This document shows positions 1 through 12,700 of a stretch of 64,000 nt of DNA, piece by piece. Positions within the stretch are counted from its first letter, which is position 1, and each line of letters starts with the position of its first letter. Source of the stretch: Hydra vulgaris (Eukaryota > Cnidaria > Hydrozoa > Anthoathecata > Hydridae); assembly GCF_038396675.1 (NCBI RefSeq), contig NC_088929.1, positions 39,223,501 through 39,287,500 on the forward strand, written 5' to 3'. The notes beneath the pieces are model-generated. The model did not search any database and was not told the DNA's origin. It saw only the letters and a list, made by a program, of their open reading frames with translations. The translations under genes were made by a program, and so were the position numbers.

Positions 1-200
1 ATAATTCCTGGAGTCGATAAGTTCAAATCAACACAAAAGTTTGACTGAGTTTCAAGTATGGAAAGTTGGCAATAAAGTGTGGGTAAAACCCAATCGTTTG
101 ACAACATGCACACAAAGGTGGTTGAAAGAAAGTGACGTGGTACTTCATAGTTGTTTAACAGTTCATTTTTGTGTAGACAAAAACAAAAGACCTAGCAACT
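1..200 (+). pseudogene. LTR-retroelement integrase C-terminal remnant
   Basis: One frame from about position 85 reads as an integrase C-terminal module: a K-V-G-N-K-V-W-V-K-P run followed by a C-x-x-x-W segment. It resembles the same region of the better-preserved element at 15150-15220, which has G-D-K-V-W-L-K-P-P. Stops and frame changes occur on both sides. It is probably the right-hand stub of an element that lies mostly outside the window. No LTR is seen. Confidence 0.4.
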
Positions 201-268
201 AATGAAAATCACAGAGCACCATTCGAAAGGAAGTTCAAGCCTCCTTCCTTACCAATTTTATAAGATTT

Positions 269-342
269 GCCCAGAGGTGTGGTTGAACCATGGATCTCTA
301 GTTTCTGAGGCAAGTGCGCAAACCACTACGCTACGGCTGCTC
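269..342 (-). repeat. tRNA-derived SINE head or tRNA pseudogene
   Basis: On the minus strand a 74-base segment carries an A-box-like motif (TAGCGTAGTGG) near its start and a B-box-like motif (GGTTCAACCAC) about 40 bases further on. That is the spacing of an internal pol III promoter. The anticodon arm and acceptor stem do not close well and no tail is obvious. A tRNA-derived SINE head fits better than a working tRNA. Whether it is repeated elsewhere cannot be seen here. Confidence 0.5.
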
Positions 343-635
343 TAAATTTGGCACTAAACAAACCTTCCGAACTTAAAACTTGTCAACTATAAAAGTCTAA
401 TTTACCTAAAGGGATTAGACCACCTGTTTCATCATCTCTCTATAGAAAAAGAGTAATTCCTAACCAAAAGTTAGGTAGTATTCTTCTCAACTTTTTGTTG
501 AGAAAATATCTCGAACTTTTTTCCCGGTCCCAAGAGAGTTCGAGATACCGAGAATAAACTGGATCTTCGCCCTAAAGTTACGTGTTAAAATTAAAAACAT
601 GCGCACTACAACCAAAACAAACATTATTTTTAAAA

Positions 636-728
636 ATGGCGTATCAATCTTTCCAACAAGAGTATATGCAAATTCCTGTTGTTACGAGAGCATATACAAC
701 AGCATGTGTTGTGACAACAGTGGCAGTT
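636..728 (+). CDS. DERL2: Derlin-2 exon 1
   Basis: It starts at the ATG at 636 (context AAAAATGG) and encodes 31 residues beginning [11 protein letters not shown], the conserved cytosolic N-terminus and the start of the first membrane segment. It ends in phase 0 at a GTAAGC donor. No TATA box or other promoter is convincing upstream. The next upstream identifiable feature is the SINE-like repeat at 269-342. Confidence 0.92.
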
Positions 729-3700
729 GTAAGCATTTAACTAAATGTTTTTTATAAAAATTTTTAAAAAGAAAAATTATCTTATTTAGAAATTAGATTT
801 ATAAAAGTAGAGCTAAACTGTTCTCACTCACAATAAAGCATTAGATTTATAAAAGTAGAGCTAAATTATTCTCACTCACAATAAATTCACTCACATTAAA
901 TTCAGGATATGCATTATAGGTAAAAAAAACATAAATGAACTTTCCTAAGTTTGATCTCACTGCTAACCTTAGCCCAAAAAGTTATTGTAAAAGACAATCT
1001 CTAACTAGTTTCTGAACTTGGTTCTGTTTAACCTAGTTCTTTTCTTTAAACATGTTTTTCTCTTATAACATTTATAACATTCTCCCTATAAAAAAAAATC
1101 AAAATTAAATTAACTTATACAAAAAAAATCAAAATTAAATTAATTTATACAAAAAAAATCAAAATTAAATTAACTTATAGAAAAAAAATCAAAATTAAAT
1201 TAACTTATAAATTGATAATAAAAGTAACGAGTTTATGAGTTTCTAATGAATTAGTATAGAAGTAATAAAAACAAAGTTGGGGTGTTCAAAAAAAGAAGCA
1301 CATTTTCTTCCGTTACTCAATCCTATATAACTTTAAAATAATCATTGTCATTGAAGAATAAAATTTGTTATTTTAAAATAATATGTTTTTGTTTTTCCTA
1401 GTATTAACAAAAAAAAAGGGCCTCGGTGGGAGTAAACGTACATAGCAAGTCATGCCAGTTGCTCCTCTAAACAGCTTCTTACGAGAGCTTTTGGTTTTTG
1501 CACAAGCTATGCATTAAAAAAATATTTTATTAAATACAAAATTTGATTTTATGCTTGTTACAAGCATATGTTTGTAATGTTAATGCTACAAGAATATATA
1601 CATGGCAAGGGTTTTACCACAATTAAAAATTATACAATAAAAGTGAATATATTAAAATGTCTAAATATTTTAAAGTAATTATTAGTCTAAATATATTAAA
1701 GTAATTATTATATATAAAGTATATAATTCATTACATAAAATAAAAATTGTTATGCAATAATTTATAGTGTATTAGCTTTATTTTTTATCAGTTAAATAAT
1801 TTTATATTCTATCAATATAATTTAGAGTGTAATAATTTTATATTTATCAGTAGTCCAATCTAAAATATTCAGTAAATAGACAGTTAATCAAAAATATTTG
1901 AATTTAAATCAACAGCCATGCCTTTTAAAAGCATTAAAGTTCATTATGCAATTAATTTTGTTGAATATAAAATGACTTTGTGTTTTTCATTTTAGTTACA
2001 ATGATAATCATACTTGTAAGAGGAAAAGTTATACTTTTGCGTGAGCCAAAAATTGCTCCAGTAAACTCGGCAAGGCTCTCACCCACACTGGAGTGTGAGT
2101 GAGAGCCTTGCCGAGGCCTGACCTGGTACTCAAAAGAAGTAGAGTTGTATAAAAATTTAAAAATTATTGATTTTTTCATAAAAAATTTACTAATTTTATT
2201 GATTTAATTGCACAAAAACTGTGGTTTTTTAATGAAAAATAGAAAAAGTGCATTTCTACAAAAAGCGCATTTCATAAATTAATAATTTTTTTTTACTTGA
2301 GATGTTTTTAATAAGACAATTCTTATTTTTTTATTTTATTTCTTTTGAGAACCAGGTTGACCTACTTTTGAAGGATTTTTTTTTAATCTAAAGTGACAAA
2401 TATTAGGTAAAAAGTAATAATACTAATAAAATTAATAATACTTTTAAATTCTGTAAATCTTTAAATATTCAACTTTATTGCATAGCAATAAAGTTGTGCT
2501 TTGAAAAATATATATAAATAAATTTGTTATATGCAAATGTAAAAAATCTATTTATGTAACATTATATACAGTGTGTAATATAAGAAAACCTTTCTAATAG
2601 TTGCAAGTATTTTTTTGCTTAAACTGTTTTGTTTTGAATTTTGTATTTATGTTAATGTATTTAAAAAAATTTTCAATTTGAAAAAACATAAAACATAATG
2701 TCTCATCCAAGTGGAAAATTTGAAACTTCAATTTTAGATTTGCCATGACTCTTCCCTCTCTTGATAATTTCTGCTTGGTAAAAATATGTCATCTTAGTTC
2801 CACCATTTTTATAGCGTTACGTATAAATGTCTGTAAGTGTAAACGTCTTAGCATAAGTTGAGTTTACAGGTGTTATATGGAATGATTATGCATAATATAT
2901 GTATTATATGAGTTAATTTTAAAATTTTATTTTAACAGCTAGATGTCTTTTTTGCTATATATTTTTTTTTTGCTATAAATAAATTTTTTGTAACTTACTA
3001 AATTAATAAAGTTAATTCTAAATTAAATCTAAACTAAACTTAATAAAGTCGATTCTATTACTTACGAATTAAGTAAATTCTTATTGCTTACTACAAAAGT
3101 AGATTAATTTTGATTACTTACAAAATAAGTTAATTTTTATAACTTACTAATTTAATAAAGTTAATTCTAAATTAATTCTAAACTAAACTTAATAGAATTA
3201 ATTCTATTCCTTACGAATTAAGTAAATTCTTATTACTTATGAATTTGCAAATTGACATTGCGAAAATAGTTGCAAAAATAGTTGCAAAAGCAAGATTGAA
3301 AAAATTTAAAAAATTCATAAAAATTAAAAATTCTTAAAGCAATTTTTCAGAATAAGTAAATTTACTAAAGAATGTTGAAGTAAATAAAGAATAAGTATAA
3401 AAATGATCAGTGTGAAAATGGCAGGCCTGGTCAGCTAGTTCATTAAAATATAGATGAAGTTGAAACTCCTTGATCTTCTTCACTAACATTTGTACTTCTA
3501 GCTGTTTGAACTTGTATAATGTGAGTCATGGTGAGTCTGTTCTACAAACACTTTTTCTATACTTATTTTTTATATGGTCTCTTTACCTAGATTATTCGTT
3601 AGCTGAAGAAAGATAAATCATTTAAAAGTCTTGGCTTATGGTTAACAACTAACATTCCATACTTTAAAACTTCTTATTATAAACTTCTAATAATAAATGG

Positions 3701-6700
3701 AGGGAGAAGTATGGATATTTTTGTTGTTGTTCTTTTCCCCATACTAAGAGCTCATTTATTTATTTTGAAGAAAAGAAAATGTTTGAACGCAACATCTTCC
3801 TAATTTAGTAAAAAAAACTTTACTGTGTTAGGTCCGCAGATTTACCTAATTGATTACATAAACACATTAATAAGTATCTCATGCAGATGACAATTTTTAA
3901 TTTTTAAGGTATATTTCAAAATTTTGAGGTTATAGTTAAATTTCCAAGGTATATTTCAATTTTTAAGGTATATTTCAAAATTTTGAGGTTATAGTTAAAT
4001 TTCTAAAGTATATTTTAATTTTTAAGGTATATTTCAAAATTTTGAGGTTATAGTTAAATTTCTAAAGTATATTTTAATTTTTAAGGTATATTTCAAAATT
4101 TTGAGGTTATAGTTAAATTTCAACATTCCCACCAAGCTCTTTCCTTTCATTTAATCAGCAGGTAAGGAAATTTATTTTAATTAATAAATTATCAGCAAGT
4201 TTAGTCAATGCAGGCGGCTACATCCTGTTAAAACCAGAAGCCTTCCTTCCATAGAAAGAAGCTGGGTTGATTGGTAAAGATGAGAAGAAATAATAAAAAG
4301 GTTATTTAATAAAAGGTCAGGTCAGGTCAGGTTACCCTACTTAAGGTCAGGCCAGGTTATCCTGCTACTTATAACATAGTATGCTACTGGTAACATAGTA
4401 CAATCTGTTTCATATCCTGCTGCCTTGTAGGATATGCTTTTTTAGGCAAAAGCTAAGAAATGCTAACTCTGATTTGTAGAAGGCTCAACTTCTCTACTCA
4501 ACTCAACTACTGTCTTGTAGAAGGCCTCAAAGGCGAAGACTTTGAGAGGGGTAAACAGATTTTATCTGTTTACCAGCTTTGGTAAACAGTTAAAATCTGT
4601 TTACCAAAGACCCCTTCTTCATCTATTAGGCTGGCATAGATGTATTTATAATACATTGTTTCTGGTTTATGATGTTGAATGCTGAATCTTCTTGACTAGT
4701 TGCATGGGTTTTGCTTATAAAACTGTTTTTAAGACTAGGCAACTCATTCTATTATCTCCTAATGAGGGTGCAGCTCTAAAATTCAGTTTAATTGCTCTGA
4801 GGCTGGCTGGTAGTCTGGTTTCCCAAACTCTGTAGTAGCTCTCAGAGAGGGTAGTTCCATCAACAGCTATAAAAGTATTATTGTACTAACAGTGCCTTGA
4901 TGCACATGGATGGTGTCCTTGTTTGTACTCTTGGTGTGCATTGTTGAGGTCACATTTAGAGCTCTTTGTTGTGGCTTAGGGTTTATTAATAGTAATGATG
5001 CAATTGCTTGGACTATTAGATGGTGTACTGAGTACTATCTGTTCTTTGAATCAAGTTCTTTAAACTATTTAAAAAATGACTAAAGTACCAAAAGCACAAA
5101 AAACCATCGTCATCACCAAGTTCTCTATCATTCTCTAAGATTTGTGGTCTTCGAAATAACTTTTCTTCTTTTGAGTCTTACCTCTTGCAAAGTTCACCAT
5201 ACCTACTTGCTCTTTGTGCAACTAATTTGAGTTTAGCTGTCATATCTTGTGATCTTAGTGTTAATGGTTGTCTTCCTTTAATTCCTTAAGACTCCAATAG
5301 TCACATGCTTACACCAGAATTCACCCATTTATTGGGAAACTAGGTTTCTTGTTTTTATTTAATTATTGGGAAACTAGATTTCTAGTTGGATTGATTGGTG
5401 AAAATGAGAAGAAATGATAAAAAGGTTTTATAATAAAAGAAATTGATGTCAGGTCAGGTTATCCTACTGGATGTCAGGTCAGGTCATCCTGGTTGCACCA
5501 CATTACTCTATCACCTTTCTCTTTATTTTATATAGCTCTCCTTCATCTCAAAACTGCGCTCTTTTTGATGTTATTTCTGATAAAATTGACCAAATCCTTT
5601 CTCTTTATCCTTCAGCCAATATCGTTGCTGTTGGTGACTTTAATGCCCATGACACTGAATGGCCTGTCTGCAGTGTCATTGGCTCTGCAGGCATTAAGGC
5701 CCAAAAATTTTACCTTTCTCAATCTCTAACACAGATAGTCAACTTTCCTGTAAACTTGCTTTCTAGTCAATCCAATTCAGTTACATTCTCTGCTTGACTT
5801 TTGTCTTGTTTTTGATTCTAGTCAGTGCTCAGATTCTCCACATTCTGGGTGAATGTGGAAAATCTGAGCACTGACTAGGATCAAAAGGTAATCTGATCAT
5901 GGTTTGATCTCTCTAAAACTATTATCTCATTATTCTTCATCATCAGAATCCCCCTATTATTGTATCTCTTACAACTACCTTAAAGCTGACTGGGGCTTTT
6001 TCTGTGATTTCCTTTGTGATGGCCCTTGGGTAGAAATCTTTCATCTTCCTGCTAACAAATATGCATCTTATATAGTTCAGGCTGCCCCGGTCAAAATAAA
6101 AATGATACGTTGTTGAGGTTTATGTTGGCTTTGACTGACTCTAAAAGATTTGAAAAAGTTTATCAGTATTTTCCTATACGTTTTTACCAAATGATTTTGG
6201 AGTCATAAAAAAAAATGTTCGAAAGCATGATTGCATCTATGTCACAGAAAAATACATTGATTTGGTTTCAAACTTCAACTCAAAAATTTACAGTCATAGA
6301 GATAAAAACTGAAGATGTTTTGGAATTTAAGAAATAGTGGCCGAATTTGTACAAAAAAACGTATTTGTCAACTGAATCTTACTGAAAAAGACCTAAAAGA
6401 ACAGAAAAATCATTTGCACCTTCAACATTCATGAGTTTTCAGTATGATTCAGATAGTAACGGTACTATCATAGCCGAGGAATATATTGATGGATTGATTA
6501 AACATTCATTTTTATTAATGAAAAAACTTACAACTTCTATTTTACTTCCATCAGCCAAGGGTTATGATTTTAAAGTGTCGATCAATAAAAAAATAGATAG
6601 ATTATTTAAAACAAGTTCAGGACAGCATTCTGGAAGAGCAAATGTCATTTTATAATAACATTTTTAGCTGGCCAATTGCAAATGTTGAAGATAATCCAGA

Positions 6701-9700
6701 TGAGAATGATGGATAATATGAGTATGCACCTTGAAGATATTAAAACATGACAAATAAATACATCTAAAATGTTAATAAGGTTACTTTTAAGTGTAATTTT
6801 TAATAGTCAGCAATAACAAATATGATTACTACAATTGTTTTGGTTTAATTTTATACCTCTAACCCTATTTCATGCTAAAACAACATAAGTTAAGAACAGT
6901 TTTTCAGGTTTTTTTACATTATATTTATTAATAAACGGTGAAGATTATTTGCTATTTAATTTTTTTACCATTCAAATACTAAATTAAGCATAAAAAAGTT
7001 CTTTAAAACTCATTTGTGAAACAGTTTTTATTGATTCTTGAAATATTCAAATTGAGTGACTTATGAGGTTTTTGAAATGACCCCTTCAAATATAACTAAA
7101 TTTAAAAGTTATTGTTATATATACAAATTATTATATGATGGTTATATAAAGTGTAATATTCTATTAACAGATTTTTTACATTTTGTTGTAGCAATTAGAC
7201 TTTGTCAATCCATTTCAATTGTATTTTAACCCTGATCTAATATTCCGAAATTTTCAAGTAAGTTTTGATGATTTTTTAGATTCCTTTTGTTATTGATACT
7301 TTATTTATGCTTTTATTTATTATTTTTTTTTTTTAGTTATGGAGATTGGTTACTACATTTCTTTTCTTCGGAACTTTTGGTTTTAATTTTCTATTTAACA
7401 TGATATTTACGTATCTTTCCTTTGACAGTTTTTTTTGTAATAATTAATAACTTAACAGTTTTTTTGAAACAATCAACTTATTATATTACATTACACATTA
7501 AATAATGTATCACATCAAATTTGAACTGCATAATATGTTTCCTTAAATATTAACACAGATATAGATATTGCAGAATGCTGGAAGAGGGTTCATTTCGCGG
7601 AAGAACAGCAGATTTTTTGTTGATGTTTTTATTTGGCGGCTTTTTTATGTCTGTATCTTTTCAAAGTTTTTGTTATAAAAAAGTTGTTATAACAGAAAAA
7701 GTTTTTTTTTGTAACTCCTAATGAACAGTTCGAACTTAAATCAAGGAAAGAAATTTAATAAAATTTTCAACCTTTTTGATTATGTACACTTCACTACCTT
7801 CTTTCAATCTATGTACATTAGTTATGACTATTGGCTGTGGTTTAGAAACATTGACAAGTTGTAAAAATCATACTAATGTATATAGTTGCTCAAAAAGTGC
7901 TTTTCTTTATAATCTAATAATTAATCTTATTAGATTATTAGGGGAGGGAAATTTATTTTAGATTATATTTTTGTTCCAATTTTTATAAAGCTTAGCATAT
8001 TAATAAAACATTGAAAGTTCTTGCATTTCAGGTTTATGTTTTATAAATTTAGCATTGCTTGTTGTAAATTGTTGTTGATAAATGTGCTTTTTTTTTTTTT
8101 TTGATTAATTTTATAGAAAATTTTGATATCTTATAAATTTAAAATTCATCAATAGATTTTAAATTTTATCATCTAATGATATGAGGTTTGTTTCATTTAT
8201 TAAGATTTTCTGTCCTAAACATCAAAACTGTGGTCTTCCCTGCAGTAAGATAAGAAAAATCATTTTATAATGAAAAGTTATTATTAATTAAAAATTATAA
8301 TGAAGAAACGTTAATAATCATTAATATCTTCAGGGGCATGCCTATTTGCAACTGCAGCTACATAGACTAATAAAGAATTTATTTTTGTCAAATGGTAGTA
8401 AGTATTTAACATGCAAGGAGTATACTAGGGAAGTGGAAGAGTATACTAGAGTTTTAATTTTGATAAAAAACATTACCAAAGATAATATTTTAAAAGCTAG
8501 TTTTTTTCCAATCGTACAAAAACAAAATAAAATTTCCCTTCTATTATACAATTTTAGCTAAAGAAAACTATTTAACTAAAGAACTAAAAGATTAGAACTC
8601 CTTTATCATGATAGTATATGACAGAATCTAGTTATTCAATATGAATATTTTTTTCTACATTTTTTTTTGTTTCTTTTTATATGCGTTGAGAACTAATATA
8701 ATAGTCTGAAATAATGTTAATCACTTCAATCCACTTATGGTAGTTTTATATTGTTATTGTCTTATTTATCTCATGATTATGTGCAATAGTTTTTAAACAA
8801 CATTATTCAATATTCTTGAGCAGTAGCTTTTCTCCAGATTTTACTTGTCCAAGTGCTTCCGAATGAGCAAAGCAAAAATAAGTTGTTTACTTTTTTTATT
8901 TTTGTTTTTATTTTTTTAAATAAATAAACTTCCAACAAGGCTGCAACAACCACTATTAAAGTTGTGAGTCAACAGAAAACAAAGAATTTTGTTTTCTGTT
9001 GACTTTTGTTGGCAAGAAAACAGTTGACAGAAGACTCAAAAAACTGTAAAATGTTAGAGTCAGGAAAACATGAAGCATGAAGAGAATTCCCAAGCACTGA
9101 CATGCAAAGAAATAAATTGGTGAATAAAAATATTTAGAGCATGAATAGTCTAGTAAATAGAGGATCAAAATGGAAACAAGTTCATGCAGAAGCGATTTTT
9201 TGCTTAAATATCTTTACAAATTCTTATATAATTGAATTCCAAAACTCTCTTCAAAAACTTCCCTAAACATTTTTCATACAATGATGCCAAAGTGATGTGC
9301 CAAATATGATAAATATCTAAGAAGTTGTCATTTGAAAGTTCTTTGGGTTTATCTGTAGTTGAATTTTCACAGCCAACACCTTCGCCACAATCACAATTGC
9401 AATTAAGATCATTTCTTTAAAATGAACATAGCTTTGATCCACACGTATTAAATTATAAGAGCTTTTAAGAAAAAAATTTTTTTTCTTTTTAGAAAAAGAT
9501 TAGCTGCCTGGTCATTCATATTAGGTGCCATTTATCGATTTATGAACTTCCAACCCCATTCCAACTTATTCAAGCTGCAATTCATTAATGTTTTCCATTG
9601 CAAAGCCAATAGGTACACTTGTGAACTATGGTATAATACTTTCTTTTTTGTAGGTGGAAGTTTAAACGATGCAGTTCTTGAGGCAGATACAACTATTTGC

Positions 9701-12700
9701 ATATATGTGTTGTATTTCAACATGTACAGTATGATAAACAACTTGATACCTGTGTTTCTGACTTCCTCTTGCACACTGAACAAGTTCACGAAGCAGTCAA
9801 TCAGTTGTGCGCCTTTATCGATTTCTTTATAAGGTGTAGTGGCGAAGCTTTACCTTTTTTATGTCTAGCAGATCACATCCGCCAAACATGAATGAGAGGC
9901 AAGTTAACTAAAAACTGAACTTTGTTAGTTACTTGTTGCAGTTTCTATATTCAGTTGTTTGAGTTGACTTCTACCATTCATATCATAGTTTGATTTTGTA
10001 ACAACCTGAATCATCTCCTTCCAAAAGTACATCAACATGATGAGTGTATCAGTAACCTAGGAAACATTAGCAACCACTGTTACTGAATCTCCATATTTGC
10101 ATTAAATAATGCTGCTTTAACTATCTTTTAAATGAATGATGCTGTTTTAGCTATCATTGTGTCAATGTCATCATTTGTATGAGTAAGGGTACAGCCATCA
10201 AAGTTCAACTTATAATTAATCAATTTATTTAACTCTCGTTAAATTAATTTAAAAAAACAGTGTTTTGATTTACTGACTCATTTATATGTGGTTTTACTTC
10301 AATACAAAGATAACTGGTTGACCTCATTGACTTTCAATGATGCTCATAATCTGTGTTGATGAAATGTTTTTATAACTATCAATAAAAATCATTTCATAGT
10401 GTTTTGACATTAGTTAATGTGTATAAATAATACACAATTAACGTTTATTTCTTTTTTATAGATTTTCTTGCAGAATACATCTCACTCATTTCTTCAGGTG
10501 TGATTTTGTTCTTTAATAAGTCAGAATTAACAAGCTGTTGGAGCATTAGATTGAGACCAGAATTAACAAGAATGCTTTCTGTATTGCTCTGTCACACAGT
10601 TCTCTCCATAAACAGATTGAAGAGCATATTCCATTCTTGAGCCATTGATAAAAGACCTAATGCTACCGGAAAAAGACATCTGTAGTTGAAACCACCTAGG
10701 TTTCCCTTCACCTTTTTTGGCGGTTTTGAAGGTCAAGAAAAATACAAAAAATGGGTTAAATTTAGATTATTTGCTGAAGGCAAGTATTATTAAAGTATTA
10801 CCTTTTCTCATTAAACGTATATATTCCTTTTTTATTATATCTGAGTTAAATCCTGCTCAATTGCCACTTAAATTTTGTTTTTATTGATTGTTAGAAAATG
10901 AACCTTGTGGACTAGCGTGCATCTTCCAGATTTTTGTTTCCAGAGGCAAATTTTTTAAACCACTTCTGATCCATCCATTTTGCTAAAAGCAAAGCATTAC
11001 CAAAAGCAGCACATATCTTACTGCAAGTTTTTGTATCAAGTTTGAATTTTTTAAAGTAAACAAGCAAAATTATTGCATTTAACACAACCATAGTCTACTA
11101 TAAGTTTTAAAATTTAAAATAACCAAACTTATCTAATACACTAAATAATACTCCTCAAAATATAATTAAATACTCTGAATAATCTACAAAAAATCCCACT
11201 ACTACATCCTGTTTACTGAATATAATTTATAGAAGTAGACAATAAATTAAAACTGCAGAAACTTTATTAATTGCCTAATATATTAACAGACTTTTTAATT
11301 TGATTTTTCCCCATAATTGTCAGTTGAATGTAATTAAAGATGTTTCCTCATTAAGTATCTTTGATTGATTGATGACAAATAACAAAGTAGAATAAATACT
11401 CATCAAGTCTAAAGGATTGAGATCAGTTTGTTTTTTGTTTTGATAATAATTAGAATAGATTTGGGTGAATGATCACCTTTCAATATGCCTTGCATGTATC
11501 CCAACCAGCTTGGTCTTAGTGCTTCTTTTAATGAAAAAAATCCAGCAGCTTTCCAGATGTATTAGTTGATAAATATCAAGATAAGAATCAAGGAAATAAT
11601 AGTTCAACTCTTGGTTTAAAGATAAATTTTTAAACATTGTAATTTTTGGATGTGTAATTAGAGCTCAAATCTCATCAACTTGTCTGATTAAAGTCTACTG
11701 AATTGATTTTTTTAGATGATATGGTAGATGCGGTGATACTCATCTCATGGATTGTCTCATAACCATCTGTTGTGCAAATGTTGTGATCAACATTGTCTGC
11801 TTTAAAATAGTTAAATGCATCCTTTGCACTAATTTGTTTCAGTTGTTAGTCTACTGGTTGTAACAATGTTTGAATCTTAGAAATATCTAAACCCTTAGCA
11901 TAATGTATGTATGCTTAGTAAATAGCAAACCCCTTTATAGTTCTCATTTTTTCAATATCACTTTCTTTTTCTTTGAATTTTTTGTTTATGATAAAATTTT
12001 ACATAGCTTTAAAATGTATTATGTTGTCAACACCTTTTTAAACTTTTTGAAAAAAAAAATGAGATCCAACTTTATCTTTTAACAGTTTCTTTAAGTAGCA
12101 TTTATTGTACACTCCCTCACACTGGCCAAATGTAATTCCGGAAAGTTCTAGAACATTTAATGACGTTAGAGATTTAATAGCTTTAATAGTTTTTACCAAT
12201 AATAATTGTAAATATGTTTTTGCGGTGATTTATGACGGTGTTTTGAAGGATATTTTAGGAAAAGCATAGAGTATATATATTGAGGAAAAATTTGTAAATA
12301 GCAGAGTTTTAGTTAGGAGAAAAGATTATCGTTTATTGATTTAATTTATCTGTTTATTGATTTGTTGATTACGAGAAAAAACTACAAGCTAACCGGGCAT
12401 GGAACCAAGTATGAGATTATTTGATATATTTGAAACGTATGATGGCACTTCGGATGCTGCTGTTTGGATTCAACGAACGAAAGTGATTGCTGAAATTCAG
12501 AACTTAAAGCTTGAACTACTTTTTCCGATTCTTCTCAGAGAAGCTGCTTATGCAGTGTACGATGCTTTAACCGCGGAAGATAAAAAAGATGTTGTGGAAG
12601 TCGAGCGTGTGTTATTAACGGCGTTTTCTGTAGATGCCTATACTGCATATGAACTGTTTACAAAACGAAAATTAGGTGACTGAGAAAAAGCCGACGTGTT

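Larger units (their letters stand above)
5108..6110 (+). pseudogene. Jockey-like LINE endonuclease (EEP) remnant
   Basis: Reading in several frames, the segment gives the N-terminal part of a non-LTR retrotransposon ORF2: an N-terminal S-P-S-S-L-S-F block (5113 on), then [20 protein letters not shown] at 5608-5667, then a block starting ISLKLLSH at 5907. V-G-D-F-N-A-H is the catalytic motif of apurinic-type endonucleases, which nick the target for reverse transcription. The coding sequence is broken by stops, by about 200 bp of foreign or rearranged sequence (5300-5500) and by an inverted duplication (5810-5886). No RT follows. Similar LINE C-terminal sequence lies at 16630-16850. Confidence 0.8.
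729..7191 (+). other. DERL2: Derlin-2 intron 1, filled with repeats
   Basis: The 6.5-kb intron runs from GTAAGC to a TTGTAG acceptor. It holds direct repeats (785-890, 1090-1209, 2991-3239, 3898-4121), fold-back palindromes (2066-2115, 4550-4605, 5810-5886), a LINE endonuclease remnant (5108-6110) and an unassigned remnant (6115-6720). The stretches 1210-2060, 2120-2990 and 3240-3890 are AT-rich with nothing assignable. Confidence 0.85.

Noticed and set aside
269..342. Functional tRNA gene
   Set aside because: Pol III boxes are present but the acceptor and anticodon stems do not pair well and the B box has a mismatch. A SINE or pseudogene fits better.
12161..12166. TGACGT core in the LTR as an ER-stress (UPR) element
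   Set aside because: Only six bases match and the flanks do not give the TGACGTGG-type site. It is kept as a CRE-like core only, not as evidence of ER-stress control.
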